64,000 nt of DNA from the NCBI GenBank assembly GCA_027483645.1, contig JAIXUD010000002.1:62001-126000 (forward strand), written 5' to 3'. Numbering within the stretch: the first letter of the stretch is position 1; each line of letters opens with the position of its first letter. The DNA comes from Sphingobacteriales bacterium (lineage in GTDB: Bacteria; Bacteroidota; Bacteroidia; Chitinophagales; CAIOSU01). The notes under the pieces are model-generated. The model searched no databases, was not told the origin of the DNA, and saw only the letters and a list, made by a program, of their open reading frames with translations. Both the position numbers and the translations under genes were made by a program. Shown one piece after another: positions 16,673 to 25,720 of this stretch.

Positions 16673-17131
16673 TCAATCCTTGGCCTCCTCCTTCATCACC
16701 TCCCACACCAAGTTGGGCTCAAATCCTTTACTGATAACAAATTGCGCCAACTTGTGCTGCCGGGTGTAGCTATCGGTGTCTTTAAGCAGTTTATCTTTTT
16801 GCGCCAGCAGCTTGCGGATGGCATCGTAGTAGTCGTTCCAGTCCAGGGCCTTAAGTGCATTGCCGATGTGCGGCTCGCGGATGCCCTTCATTTTTAAGGC
16901 TTGGGAGATTTTAATCTTGCCCCATTTCTTCAACCTTAGTTTGCTGCCAGCATAGGTTTTGGCAAACCGCCCATCGTCCAGAAACCCTTGCTCGCGAAGG
17001 TATTGGAATATCTCTGCGTGCATTTCGGTGGGCACGGTAAGCTTGGCCATTTTGTCGCGCACCTCCTGCTCGCAGCGCTCTTGGTAAGCGCAATAATTTT
17101 CTAGTTTGCCGATGGCTTCGTTGCGGGTCAC
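16673..17131 (-). CDS. recX: RecX-family regulator of RecA
   Basis: RecX binds RecA filaments and limits their activity. The protein has three-helix repeats: 'RNEAIGKLENYCAYQERCEQEV' (first, with the family's 'AxxYCaxqeRcxxEv'), 'EIFQYLREQGFLDDGRFAKTYAGSKLRLKKWGKIKISQALKMKGI' (second, very typical) and 'KLAQFVISKGFEPNLVWEVM' (third). I chose the GTG at 17131. The frame is open back to an ATG at 17392, but that extension crosses a perfect palindromic repeat at 17260-17384 and lacks RecX similarity. It is convergent with the epimerase gene. About 152 residues fits the family. Confidence 0.88.
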   Translation of the reverse strand: MTRNEAIGKLENYCAYQERCEQEVRDKMAKLTVPTEMHAEIFQYLREQGFLDDGRFAKTYAGSKLRLKKWGKIKISQALKMKGIREPHIGNALKALDWNDYYDAIRKLLAQKDKLLKDTDSYTRQHKLAQFVISKGFEPNLVWEVMKEEAKD

Positions 17132-17259
17132 GGGTTCAAATATGGGTCTTGAAATGGGAAATAGGAAATGTTGGATGCAAAAACATAATTTGTTATCACA
17201 CGCCCAAGGCGAGAATGTTGTTAAGTTAAGGATTTTGACTTTGCTCGGCACTTCCCATT

Positions 17260-17384
17260 TGTCATGGTGAGCGGAGCCGAACCATCCATAATGTAGGTGG
17301 CATAATTCCGTTTCCCATAATACGTGATACGTGACTTTGTTTCGTGACCGTATTCCGAATGGTTCGGCTCCGCTCACCATGACA
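17260..17384. repeat. Palindromic repeat (GTCATGGTGAGCGGAGCCGAACC arms)
   Basis: A 125-bp element with perfect 26-bp inverted arms (17260-17285 and 17359-17384). Its left-inner part, 17280-17306, is identical over 27 bases to 25203-25229, and the right-inner part also matches that second copy. It sits in the spacer between RecX and the next gene and creates a spurious N-terminal extension of the RecX frame. Confidence 0.8.
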
Positions 17385-17470
17385 CTCTGCAATAGCCTTG
17401 CGATTGTTGGGGCTTACCTTAACGTCATTGCCCAACAGATTAACAGAATGCTCCCACATAATAACAGTAG

Positions 17471-18883
17471 CTATTTCTCCGCCAACTTCTCCAGCAACCA
17501 CGTTTTCTCCGTTAATATTTTGGTGCCTTGTATCTTTTTGCCGAGGGCTTCTTTGCGGGCTTTATCGCGTCCATTGAGGTTGATGAGGTACCGGGTAAAT
17601 TTAATGGTGTTCAGGTAGTTTTCTCGGTGGTAGGCCACCTCTTTACGGCGGGTTACAAACTGCTTAAAGCTCTCTAGCAGCGCATCCAGCGCATCGTATT
17701 CGTCCAATTCAAAGTAGGTTTTAAGTAGCAGCGTGCGGGCATCGGCGGCCACAAACACATCGTGATACTCTACTTGGCTAAGCAGTTGCAGCGCCTTGCC
17801 AAACTGCTTACGGGCGAAGTATAGCCTTGCCAGGTTGTAATTAATATAGTCGCTGCGGTACTTTTCTTCCAGCAGGGCACTGCGTTCTTTTACAAAAACC
17901 TCTGCCCAGTCAAATGCCTCAAGCCTGCTGGCCACGGCCACAATGTTCTTAAATGCCGACGGCGAAATAAACCCCTGCTCATTGAGCAGCACCTTGGTTT
18001 CCAGCCCCAATTGGTACAGATCGAAAAGCTCCTTAAAATAAATCTGGTCGCCCATGTTGAAGCGGCGTATGCAGAAGTTGCGGGCAATAATGTGCAGCTC
18101 TTGCGCCTCCTCGAAAGGGATAAATGTGGCCTGATCTTTCAGTACCGCTTTCATCGCAGCAAAACTCTCCAATGCCTCTGGGTTGCGTAGCATCATTAAG
18201 CCATGATAGTAGCCCAGCAGTAGTGGGTTGGTGTAGGGCGTTTGGTTAATGTGCTTCAACAGCGGCTCCAGCAAGTCATATCTATACGCTTGGCGGTAAA
18301 TGTTCTCGTAGCTCACCATACCGCAGGTTTGCTTCAGTTTGGCCACTAGGTAAGCCTCATCCAGCTTATCGGCCACGCCTTGCAGGCCGGTGGTGCTGCG
18401 GCGCTCTTGCTGGTACTCCTGCATCAGCTCTTGCTCCAGCAAGGCCTGGTAGTGGTGGTAGTGGTCGGGTATGTGCAGGGCGCCCTGCTTTTCCATGGCT
18501 TGCTCCAGCGCCCGCTTGGCACCTACAAAGTGCTTGGCTAGCCGTTTTCGGCGGTATGCTTGCAACAGCTGTGCGCCAGCCATCACGGGCTTTTCCCTTA
18601 GCGACTCCACCTGCAGAAACTCCTCGCAAACTTTTAGCAGCAGCGATGCCACGTGGCGAAGCTTTAAGTCGTCATATATTTTATTGGGATATAACTTTTG
18701 CCAAACCGCCTTCCGGTCTACCTGTTGAGGTGCGAGGTCGGGGTAGCGCGCATCCAGATACAGAAACAGGGCCTGCACATGCTCATTCTTGTTATGGTAC
18801 GGCGACTGCACAAAATCCCGCAGGCGGAACATCTCCTCTGCGGAGAGTTGGTGGAAGAGTTGGATGAGCTTGGTGGCGTGCAT
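17471..18883 (-). CDS. Conserved helical protein of unknown function, 470 aa
   Basis: A long, intact ORF with no named domain I can assign. It is almost entirely alpha-helical, with repeating helix pairs that resemble degenerate TPRs ('YINYNLARLYFARKQFGKALQLLSQ', 'DARTLLLKTYFELDEYDALDALLESF'). The N-terminus, MHATKLIQLFHQLSAEEMFRLRDFVQSPYHNKNEHV, looks like a conserved head seen in Bacteroidota proteins of this size. No signal peptide or membrane segment, so it is cytoplasmic. It is upstream of recX on the same strand, but the palindromic repeat separates them. Probably a scaffold or interaction protein; function not known. Confidence 0.75.
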   Translation of the reverse strand: MHATKLIQLFHQLSAEEMFRLRDFVQSPYHNKNEHVQALFLYLDARYPDLAPQQVDRKAVWQKLYPNKIYDDLKLRHVASLLLKVCEEFLQVESLREKPVMAGAQLLQAYRRKRLAKHFVGAKRALEQAMEKQGALHIPDHYHHYQALLEQELMQEYQQERRSTTGLQGVADKLDEAYLVAKLKQTCGMVSYENIYRQAYRYDLLEPLLKHINQTPYTNPLLLGYYHGLMMLRNPEALESFAAMKAVLKDQATFIPFEEAQELHIIARNFCIRRFNMGDQIYFKELFDLYQLGLETKVLLNEQGFISPSAFKNIVAVASRLEAFDWAEVFVKERSALLEEKYRSDYINYNLARLYFARKQFGKALQLLSQVEYHDVFVAADARTLLLKTYFELDEYDALDALLESFKQFVTRRKEVAYHRENYLNTIKFTRYLINLNGRDKARKEALGKKIQGTKILTEKTWLLEKLAEK

Positions 18884-18889
18884 TGGAAT

Positions 18890-18922
18890 TGGTTACGGGT
18901 TGCGGGTTACGAGTTGCGGGTT
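18890..18922. repeat. Short direct-repeat tract (GGTTACGGGTTGCGG)
   Basis: Period-8 repeats of GTTACGGGTTGCGG type directly upstream of the 470-residue protein's start codon and abutting the next palindromic element. Confidence 0.65.
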
Positions 18923-19021
18923 TGTCTGAATCAGAATTTTGTGAATTTTAGAATTACCGAATTTGCTATGTTTAAATGAATTCTATAATTCTCAAATTCT
19001 GGTAATTCTGATTCTGACAAA
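18921..19021. repeat. TCTGAATC-type palindromic repeat
   Basis: A 101-bp AT-rich imperfect palindrome with 18-bp arms (18921-18938 and 19004-19021, one mismatch), built on TTTGTCTGAATCAGAATT. It occupies a third of the 324-base divergent spacer before the T9SS cargo gene; nothing else definite is seen in that spacer. A probable relative with TCTGAATT ends is at 58155-58266. Confidence 0.65.
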
Positions 19022-19207
19022 AGATATTTTTTGGACAAGTACCTATAATTTGTCCTGAAAAGTTAAGGATAATTGTTGGAATATTGAGGTGTGATCAAAA
19101 AAAGCAACTCATAGCTATCGGACAAACACCCTAGAAGTGATATTGAAGTATAAATTGAAAAACTTCAATTTCGAATTATCAACTTATAATTACCCTAAAT
19201 TCAACCC

Positions 19208-22105
19208 ATGAAAGCAAAACAATTCTGCGCAATCCTGACAGTCTGCCTTTTGTTTCTTGCTACTACAGCCACCCAAGCTCAAAGCTTTGCCCGCTTTTAT
19301 CAGCTTGGATCTTATGACAGATATTCCGCTGTCGGGATAAAGCCCAATGGCAACATTGTATGTTCAGGCATTAGCTTTATAAACTCTAACCATGAGTCAA
19401 TTATTACTGAATATACTCCGAGCGGTCTATTGGTACGTACTTGGAATAGTATAGGCGATCCTGATTTATTTCGGGCCAATAACGATATGTACATTACTGC
19501 TGATGGCGGTTATGTAATAGCTGGAAAATTAAGACGCGTTGGAAATCCTTGGACCCTATTTAGTTTAACCCGTTTTGATACCCAGGGCAATATATTATGG
19601 AAGCAAACATATGACACTATTGCGCCGAATATTGTACCTACAGAAGCTCATTCGGTAATACAAACCGCCGACAATGGGTTTTTTGCTGCGGGCAATAGCT
19701 TTCCCCAAAACAGTTTGGTGGGCATACGCACCGATGCCAATGGTGATGTGCTGTGGACTTATGTTACAGATACTCTAGATATAACCAATGCCTACGATGT
19801 TATTGAAACCAACGACAGTGGCTTTTTACTTACTGGTACCAGATATTTGGGAAATAGTGAGTGGGGACTATTTGCTTTAAAACTGGACGGCAACGGAAAC
19901 AGGCAGTGGGTAAATTACTATGATGATCCTAATAACAGATTAATTACACCGGCCGATTCAACAGGTTTGACCGTTGTTCAGGCTCCTACGGGTGAGTTTC
20001 TAATAGGTGCTTCGGTATTTTTGGTTGGTCCCTCCCTCACGAGTACTTACTTATTAAAATTGAACGAAAATGGTGACTCTTTAACCCAAAAAATACTGGT
20101 TGGGAATGCCAGCTCATTAAAGTTCGGAGACATAATACTTACGCCCGACAGCTCATATGTCATGGCAGGAGTTGAAAAGTATATTACCGACAGCGCCTTT
20201 TCAATTATGAAACTCAACCGGAATTTGGATACCATTTGGGCACAAAGAATTACTTTTGGTGCTCAACACGGAACTGGCGTTAGCGGCCTGGCGCAAACCC
20301 TTGATGGGGGTTTCGCATTTGTTAGGCATATGCCATTCCGTGCTTACCTAATGAAAACGGATGCTAATGGCAATGTTATTCGCAGTTGGTTAACCGGTAA
20401 AGTGATAAGCGATTATGATAGCGACTGCGCTGCTGACACTAACGATATATACCTGCCGGGCCATTTAGTAGAAATAATAGCAAGTGACAACTACTATGGC
20501 TATACTGATAACCAAGGGTACTATAGTATTGCCACGTTTGATACTGGCCAAGTAACAGTTAACTATATTCCTACCCGTCACTACTGGGATACCTCCAGCT
20601 GCCAAGGGTCCACCTTTACCCTCAATTTGCCTATTAACGATACCTTGGATTTGGACATCTACACTGAGCCTACCTTTTTATGTCCTGAACTGGAAGTTTC
20701 GATACATGCATCGCGCCTAAGACGCTGCTTTACGAATTCATATTACATTAACTATTGCAACAACGGCACCCTCCCAGCCAACAATGCCTACTTAGAAATC
20801 GAACTCGACCAATACCTCTTAGTCGATTCGGCGTCCATCCCTTGGGTGAGCAATACTGGCAACTTGTACCGTTTCAACTTGGATACGGTGGGCATCGGGC
20901 AGTGCGGCAGCTTCAACCTCTACGTAACCGTAGATTGCGATAGCACCGAACTCGGGCAAACGCACTGTGTATCCGCGCACATCTACCCCGATAGCATCTG
21001 CCTGCCGCCCGACCCGTCTTGGGATGGCTCTTCGGTAAAAGTAACTGGCGAGTGTACCACCGGGGATACGCTGAACTTTACTATTGAGAACACGGGTGCC
21101 GATATGGCTACGCCATCGTTCTTCCTGATTGCTGAAGACAACGTGATGTATGCCAGTGGGAACTTCCAGTTGTTATCTGGGGAAACGCTAACACGCCGCT
21201 TTAAGGGCAACGGCAGCACCTTCACCCTTGTGGCACAGCAGTCGGAGGGCCACCCAGGGCTCAGCTTCCCGTTGGTATCCGTTGAGGGCTGCGGGGTGAA
21301 CAACCAAGGTACTTTCAGCAAGGGATTTGTAACCCAATATGCGCAAGACGATAGGGATGGGTTTATTGATATCCTTTGCCTAGAAAATATAGGCTCATAC
21401 GACCCCAACGACAAGCGTGCCGAACCCAAGGGCCTCAACGCCGAGGGCTTCATCACCGCCACCCAACCGCTGGACTATACCGTCCGTTTCCAGAACACAG
21501 GGACCGATACGGCCTTTACCGTGGTGGTACGCGATACGCTTTCGCCAAACTTGGACATTACCACCCTGCGCCTGAACAGTGCCAGCCATACTTACACCTT
21601 CCAAATCATCGGCAGTAACATCTTGGAGTGGACGTTCCCGAACATCCTCCTGCCCGACAGCAACGTGAACGAGCCCCTTAGCAATGGTTTCGTGAGCTTC
21701 AGCATTAGCCAAGCAGATGGCAACACGCCCGGCACGGAGATTACCAACCGCGCGGGCATCTACTTCGATTTTAATGCGGTAGTACTTACCAATACCACGC
21801 TCAACACAGTGATAACGGATTACAAAACGTGGTTCACGTTTATCCAGTCACCCGAGAGCAAGCTATCGCTCAACATATTCCCGAACCCAAACAACGGCAC
21901 CTTCAGCCTACAGTTTGAGCCGAAAGGAAATGCCAGCTATGAGTTTGTAGTGTATGATCTGGCAGGGGCCAAGCAATTCGGACAAACGCTTACTGGCGAT
22001 GCTCCTTTTGTAATGGAACCAGAGCTGCCCACTGGCATGTACATCTACCAGTTGCTAGAGAACGGCTTGGCTGTGAGTATGGGTAAAGTGGTGGTGAATA
22101 GATAA
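19208..22105 (+). CDS. Secreted T9SS type A cargo protein, 965 aa
   Basis: Exported surface or secreted protein of unknown activity. It has a signal peptide (MKAKQFCAILTVCLLFLATTATQAQS). Residues 27-400 hold repeated 'DGGYVIAG', 'DNGFFAAG', 'DSGFLLTG' and 'DGGFAFV' units, a beta-propeller-like pattern. A middle domain (about 400-700) has many paired cysteines. A domain near 735-870 ('YDPNDKRAEPKGL...LDYTVRFQNTGTDTAFTVVVRDTL') matches the conserved repeat domain common in Bacteroidota T9SS proteins. The C-terminal sorting domain (about 885-965) contains 'LNIFPNPNNGTFSLQF' and ends 'GKVVVNR', as in type A (Por secretion) signals cleaved by PorU. DNA before about 20,740 is visibly more AT-rich than DNA after it, hinting at domain shuffling. 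Terminator downstream. Confidence 0.88.
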   Translation: MKAKQFCAILTVCLLFLATTATQAQSFARFYQLGSYDRYSAVGIKPNGNIVCSGISFINSNHESIITEYTPSGLLVRTWNSIGDPDLFRANNDMYITADGGYVIAGKLRRVGNPWTLFSLTRFDTQGNILWKQTYDTIAPNIVPTEAHSVIQTADNGFFAAGNSFPQNSLVGIRTDANGDVLWTYVTDTLDITNAYDVIETNDSGFLLTGTRYLGNSEWGLFALKLDGNGNRQWVNYYDDPNNRLITPADSTGLTVVQAPTGEFLIGASVFLVGPSLTSTYLLKLNENGDSLTQKILVGNASSLKFGDIILTPDSSYVMAGVEKYITDSAFSIMKLNRNLDTIWAQRITFGAQHGTGVSGLAQTLDGGFAFVRHMPFRAYLMKTDANGNVIRSWLTGKVISDYDSDCAADTNDIYLPGHLVEIIASDNYYGYTDNQGYYSIATFDTGQVTVNYIPTRHYWDTSSCQGSTFTLNLPINDTLDLDIYTEPTFLCPELEVSIHASRLRRCFTNSYYINYCNNGTLPANNAYLEIELDQYLLVDSASIPWVSNTGNLYRFNLDTVGIGQCGSFNLYVTVDCDSTELGQTHCVSAHIYPDSICLPPDPSWDGSSVKVTGECTTGDTLNFTIENTGADMATPSFFLIAEDNVMYASGNFQLLSGETLTRRFKGNGSTFTLVAQQSEGHPGLSFPLVSVEGCGVNNQGTFSKGFVTQYAQDDRDGFIDILCLENIGSYDPNDKRAEPKGLNAEGFITATQPLDYTVRFQNTGTDTAFTVVVRDTLSPNLDITTLRLNSASHTYTFQIIGSNILEWTFPNILLPDSNVNEPLSNGFVSFSISQADGNTPGTEITNRAGIYFDFNAVVLTNTTLNTVITDYKTWFTFIQSPESKLSLNIFPNPNNGTFSLQFEPKGNASYEFVVYDLAGAKQFGQTLTGDAPFVMEPELPTGMYIYQLLENGLAVSMGKVVVNR

Positions 22106-22123
22106 ATCAATCTTCATAAAAAG

Positions 22124-22160
22124 CCCTTGGCAGTCTCATAAGGGGCAAGACTGCCAAGGG
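22124..22160 (+). terminator. Strong hairpin terminator after the T9SS cargo gene
   Basis: A perfect 13-bp stem (CCCTTGGCAGTCT with AGACTGCCAAGGG) around an 11-base loop, followed by TATAATTTTC. It lies between convergent genes and may serve both. Confidence 0.7.
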
Positions 22161-22210
22161 TATAATTTTCGTACTTTGTTTACGAGGTTATAGTAATTCC
22201 CGCTTGTTTC

Positions 22211-22597
22211 CTACTCCTTCTTCCCATCATCTACTACCTTTACTATCCTTACCTCTTTGGTTATTACTACTGGCGCGTTGTGGTTGTTGCGGCGGCGGTT
22301 TTTGGCAGTAGGCTCGGCGTGGTGCTTTTCAATAATCACTAGCTGCACATCCTTTCGGGTGGTGTCCAGTTCTAGGCCCTCCAACTCATCGGGCAATTGG
22401 CCATCTTCAATAATTACCACCTTTTTATCGTTACTATTATTGGAGCCCTTTAGTACAGTATCTACCTCTATGCGAACTACCTGTTTCTTAGGTTCGTTAG
22501 TAGAGGGAGATTGACAACGGGCGATGTAAGGTTTGCTGAACAACAGCAAGAAAAACAGCACTCCGATGGAGCTGGCGAGCATTCGTTTGATGTACAT
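22211..22597 (-). CDS. Hypothetical exported protein, 128 aa
   Basis: A small protein with an N-terminal signal or anchor helix (about residues 9-26, ASSIGVLFFLLLFSKPYIA), then a charged, low-complexity periplasmic part with alternating Val/Ile strands ('KQVVRIEVDTVL', 'DKKVVIIEDGQL', 'PVVITKEVRIVKVVDD') and a basic patch KNRRRNNH. No family recognised. It is divergent from the histidine kinase gene across a 141-base spacer, and a link to that two-component system is possible but unproven. Real by codon pattern and signal. Confidence 0.6.
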   Translation of the reverse strand: MYIKRMLASSIGVLFFLLLFSKPYIARCQSPSTNEPKKQVVRIEVDTVLKGSNNSNDKKVVIIEDGQLPDELEGLELDTTRKDVQLVIIEKHHAEPTAKNRRRNNHNAPVVITKEVRIVKVVDDGKKE

Positions 22598-22738
22598 AGC
22601 GTAGGGTTTTTAGTTGATAAATAATTGATTAGCCAAAGGTACTCGCCATAAATACGGTTTTTGGTTAATGAATGGTTAATGCGAGTTAAAGAGTGTTAAG
22701 GATAAGTTTTACAGGAAGTTATACAATAGATTTGTAGC

Positions 22739-24388
22739 GTGAACAAGTATCATATACCAGCGGTAACAGTTTTGATGGGGCTTTTGGTGGCCTCATTGGT
22801 GAGCATCCAGGTGTATTGGATAAATAATGCCGTGGCATTGCGCGAGCAGCAATTCAACCGCCACGTGAAGGATGCGCTAATAAACGTGGCCAACCGCATT
22901 GAGCAGGCCGAGACTTGGAACTACCTGAACAGCCCCGATGCCAATTTGAACAGCTTTGCCATGCAAGGCATGGCGCAGGGCAATGTGCACATTGTGCAAC
23001 ACGAGGTATATGAGCCTAATTGCAAAACCCTAACTGACGGTTTTCCGTTGGCATCAAACCCAACACCAGAGGCCGCACCGCACATGCACAACACTACTTT
23101 ACATGCCGATGGCGTAGTGCCCGAAACCATGATTGAGTTGGATACCAGTATGACCATGGATTCCTCAGGTTGTAAGTATTACGAGAGCGTAATTTGCATA
23201 CAGGTGGATGACTCTGCACAGTGGTATACCTTTACCCACAACAGCCCTGAGCAGATACAGTATACCCTGATGAACCAAAGTAGCAAGCTGCAACAGCGCC
23301 GCGAAATGGTGAGCAACCTGTTTCTGCGCCTGCTGGAGCCGCCTTCCCTCTCTGAGCGGGTGAGCGATGCAGACTTACAAATGTACTTGGAGGAGGAGCT
23401 GGGCCGTAGGGACGTGAATACCGAGTACGAGTATGCCGTATACAGCAACCATGGCGCGCCGGTATACCACAGCGTGGGCTATGAGGCCGATATGCCGGCC
23501 CGGTCTCATAGGGTGATACTTTTCCCCAACGATATATTTGCCAACCCCAGCCAGTTGATGGTGCATTTCCCTAACAAGAAAGCGTATATACTGAGCAGCT
23601 TGGGCGTAATGGCTTTCAGCAGTATGCTCATCATTTTGGTGATAACGTTGTGCTTTGTTTATACCGTTTACATCATCTTCAGGCAGAAGAAGCTGTCGGA
23701 TATGAAGACGGACTTCATCAACAATATGACCCATGAGCTAAAAACGCCCGTGGCTACCATCTCCCTTGCCAGCGAAATGCTCATGAACAAAGATGTTGCC
23801 GCCGACCAAACCCGCCTGCAGCGGTTCGCCACTGTAATACACGAGGAAAACAAGCGCTTGGGTGGGCAAGTAGAAAAGGTATTGCAAATGGCCGTGCTGG
23901 ATAAGGGCGAAGCCAAGCTGAACCTGAACCAAGTAGATGTACACGCGAGTATTAAAGCCATTGTAGACAAAATGGCCTTGCAAATAGACGACCGTGGCGG
24001 TGAATTTGCCCTATCGCTAAAAGCCACCCGCACCCAAATTGTTGCCGACGAACTGCACCTTACCAATATCATCACCAACTTGGTGGATAATGCTATTAAG
24101 TACTCGCTGGATGCCCCGCACGTAACCATTGCTACCGAAGATGCAACCAATGGCATCGTTATCAGCGTTACTGATAAGGGCATCGGCATGAACAAGGAGC
24201 AGCAGAAACGCATTTTTGAGAAATTTTACCGAGTGCCTACGGGCAATATTCACAATGTAAAGGGTTTCGGCCTCGGGCTGAGCTATGTAAAAGCTATGGT
24301 TGAAGCCCACGGCGGCAGCGTACGCTTGCGTAGCGAGATACACCGCGGCAGTACCTTCGAAGTGTTTATGCCTTATACCACTAGTTAA
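22739..24388 (+). CDS. Sensor histidine kinase
   Basis: A 549-residue membrane sensor kinase. It starts at a GTG (22739). TM1 is at residues 8-29 and TM2 at about 285-312, enclosing a large periplasmic sensor of about 250 residues with no domain I recognise. The HisKA domain contains FINNMTHELKTPVATISLAS with the phospho-acceptor His332. The HATPase_c domain shows the N box 'NLVDNAIKYS', G1 'DKGIGM', the F box 'IFEKFYRV' and G2 'GFGLGLSYV'. No HAMP domain is evident. It forms an operon with the OmpR-type regulator 12 bases downstream, its presumed phosphotransfer partner. The signal is unknown. Confidence 0.94.
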   Translation: MNKYHIPAVTVLMGLLVASLVSIQVYWINNAVALREQQFNRHVKDALINVANRIEQAETWNYLNSPDANLNSFAMQGMAQGNVHIVQHEVYEPNCKTLTDGFPLASNPTPEAAPHMHNTTLHADGVVPETMIELDTSMTMDSSGCKYYESVICIQVDDSAQWYTFTHNSPEQIQYTLMNQSSKLQQRREMVSNLFLRLLEPPSLSERVSDADLQMYLEEELGRRDVNTEYEYAVYSNHGAPVYHSVGYEADMPARSHRVILFPNDIFANPSQLMVHFPNKKAYILSSLGVMAFSSMLIILVITLCFVYTVYIIFRQKKLSDMKTDFINNMTHELKTPVATISLASEMLMNKDVAADQTRLQRFATVIHEENKRLGGQVEKVLQMAVLDKGEAKLNLNQVDVHASIKAIVDKMALQIDDRGGEFALSLKATRTQIVADELHLTNIITNLVDNAIKYSLDAPHVTIATEDATNGIVISVTDKGIGMNKEQQKRIFEKFYRVPTGNIHNVKGFGLGLSYVKAMVEAHGGSVRLRSEIHRGSTFEVFMPYTTS

Positions 24389-24399
24389 CAAACAAGATT

Positions 24400-25101
24400 A
24401 TGGAAACCACCGCATCTAGAGTGCTATTGCTGGAAGACGACCCTAACCTGGGATTCGTGTTGCAGGAGTTTTTGCAACATAAAGGCTACCACGTAACCCT
24501 TAAGGAAGACGGCGAACTGGGCCTAAAAGCCTACCACGAAGCGTCGTTCGACATTTGCATTGTTGACATTATGATGCCCAAGATGGATGGGTTTACCTTT
24601 ACCAAGCAGGTGCGCAAAACCGATACCGAAACGCCCATTATCTTCCTTACGGCCAAGAGCATGAAGGAGGATAAGATTGAAGGTTTTAAGCTGGGTGGCG
24701 ACGACTATATTACCAAGCCCTTCAGCATGGAAGAGCTGGAACTGCGCGTAGAAGCTGTGTTGCGCCGTAGCAAAGGAACCAGTGGACAGCAGGAAGAGAA
24801 GAAGGTGTTTACCCTCGGCCAATATGAGTTTGACTACCCAACCCAAAAGCTGACCCGCAGCGGCGAAAGCACCAACCTCACCACCAAAGAAGCCGAACTG
24901 ATGAAGCTACTGGCTCTTAACAAAAACCGGGTGCTGGAGCGCGAAATAGCCCTTAAACTCATCTGGGGTAACGATAACTACTTCACTGGCCGCAGTATGG
25001 ACGTATTCATTACCAAGCTGCGCAAATACCTAAAAGAAGACCCAAGCGTAGAAATAGTAAACGTGCACGGCACCGGCTATAAGCTGATGACTGGGGAGTA
25101 G
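24400..25101 (+). CDS. OmpR/PhoB-family response regulator
   Basis: A 233-residue DNA-binding response regulator. The receiver domain (about residues 6-120) has the acidic pair in LLLEDDPN, the phospho-acceptor Asp56 in IVDIMMPKMDG, the switch Thr in 'IIFLTAKS' and Lys106 in 'DDYITKPFS'. The winged-helix trans_reg_C domain follows (about 135-230) with 'LTTKEAELMKLLALNKNRVLEREIAL' and the wing region 'SMDVFITKLRKYL...IVNVHGTGYKL'. It is translated 12 bases after the histidine kinase, which is its likely partner. Targets are unknown; the divergent 128-residue exported protein is a neighbour candidate. Confidence 0.95.
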   Translation: METTASRVLLLEDDPNLGFVLQEFLQHKGYHVTLKEDGELGLKAYHEASFDICIVDIMMPKMDGFTFTKQVRKTDTETPIIFLTAKSMKEDKIEGFKLGGDDYITKPFSMEELELRVEAVLRRSKGTSGQQEEKKVFTLGQYEFDYPTQKLTRSGESTNLTTKEAELMKLLALNKNRVLEREIALKLIWGNDNYFTGRSMDVFITKLRKYLKEDPSVEIVNVHGTGYKLMTGE

Positions 25102-25202
25102 TAATATTTTAACCTACGTGAATATTGAACTGAAATAGCGACTTGACTGCTTCCCAACGCGTGATGGTGAGCAGACGTCATAGTGAGCGTAGTCGAACTG
25201 AA

Positions 25203-25296
25203 AACCATCCATAATGTAGGTGGCATAATACATACACATTACCGACACAGTGACGGTGTTTCGTTACCGTATTACGAATGGTTCGGTGGAGTTTAT
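25203..25296. repeat. AACCATCCATAATG-type palindromic repeat, second copy
   Basis: Shares a 27-base identical stretch (25203-25229) with the element at 17280-17306, and its right side (TTTCGT-ACCGTATT-CGAATGGTTCGG) matches with two differences. The outer arms differ from that copy: here they read into TCATAGTGAGCGTAGTCGAAC on the left and GGAGTTTATCCTGAGC on the right. It lies in the 619-base gene-free gap after the response regulator. Confidence 0.7.
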
Positions 25297-25475
25297 CCTG
25301 AGCATTGCCGAAGGGCTCCCACACCCGGCCGGCTAATCGCCGATGCGCTAATTAGCGATTTGTTTTGGGTCTAGTATGCTTGTGATGTGTGTTTAACCGC
25401 AACGAACGCAACGAAAAAAAACACAACGAACCCGACGGAAAAAAAGGTGAAGTACAGAACTGTAGGGGGGGTAAT

Positions 25476-25671
25476 GAGTGGTCTGACGGCTTTGGTTGAT
25501 AGTGTTAGGAATTTGCAATTGCAAGAGATAGCGTTTCCAAAAAGAGCCGTCCGAACACTTTTTCTGCACATTGGAGCGGCCTAGGCCAAAGCGTTCGGAC
25601 GACTATTTGGGGCAGGAGCATGGCACATATTGAATTTCAATGTCCATCGCACCGAAGTCGTCAGACCGCTC
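25476..25671. repeat. MITE-like palindromic element, copy B
   Basis: A 196-bp element with 13-bp inverted ends (GAGTGGTCTGACG at 25476-25488 with CGTCAGACCGCTC at 25659-25671, one mismatch). An inner pair GTCCGAAC/GTTCGGAC (25550-25557 and 25593-25600) encloses a GGCCTAGGCC palindrome. The ends match copy A at 2714-2922 (TGGTC-GACG...CGTC-GACC), as does the inner GTC-GAACACT motif. No coding capacity. Together with the repeat at 25203 it accounts for about half of the gap 25102-25720; the rest holds nothing I can assign. Confidence 0.6.
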
Positions 25672-25720
25672 AGCGACTTCCTTATATCACTTGCTAGTGG
25701 ATATTCCACCAACATTTCAA

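Noticed and set aside
17132-17392. N-terminal extension of RecX to an ATG at 17392
   Set aside because: The extension crosses a perfect 26-bp inverted repeat and has no RecX-like sequence. The GTG at 17131 fits the family start better.
25102-25470. Short ORFs in the spacer after the response regulator
   Set aside because: The frames are made of the palindromic repeat at 25203 and AT-rich spacer. No start signal or protein-like composition is evident.
25476-25671. Complete insertion sequence
   Set aside because: No transposase ORF lies between the inverted ends. At 196 bp the element can only be non-autonomous.
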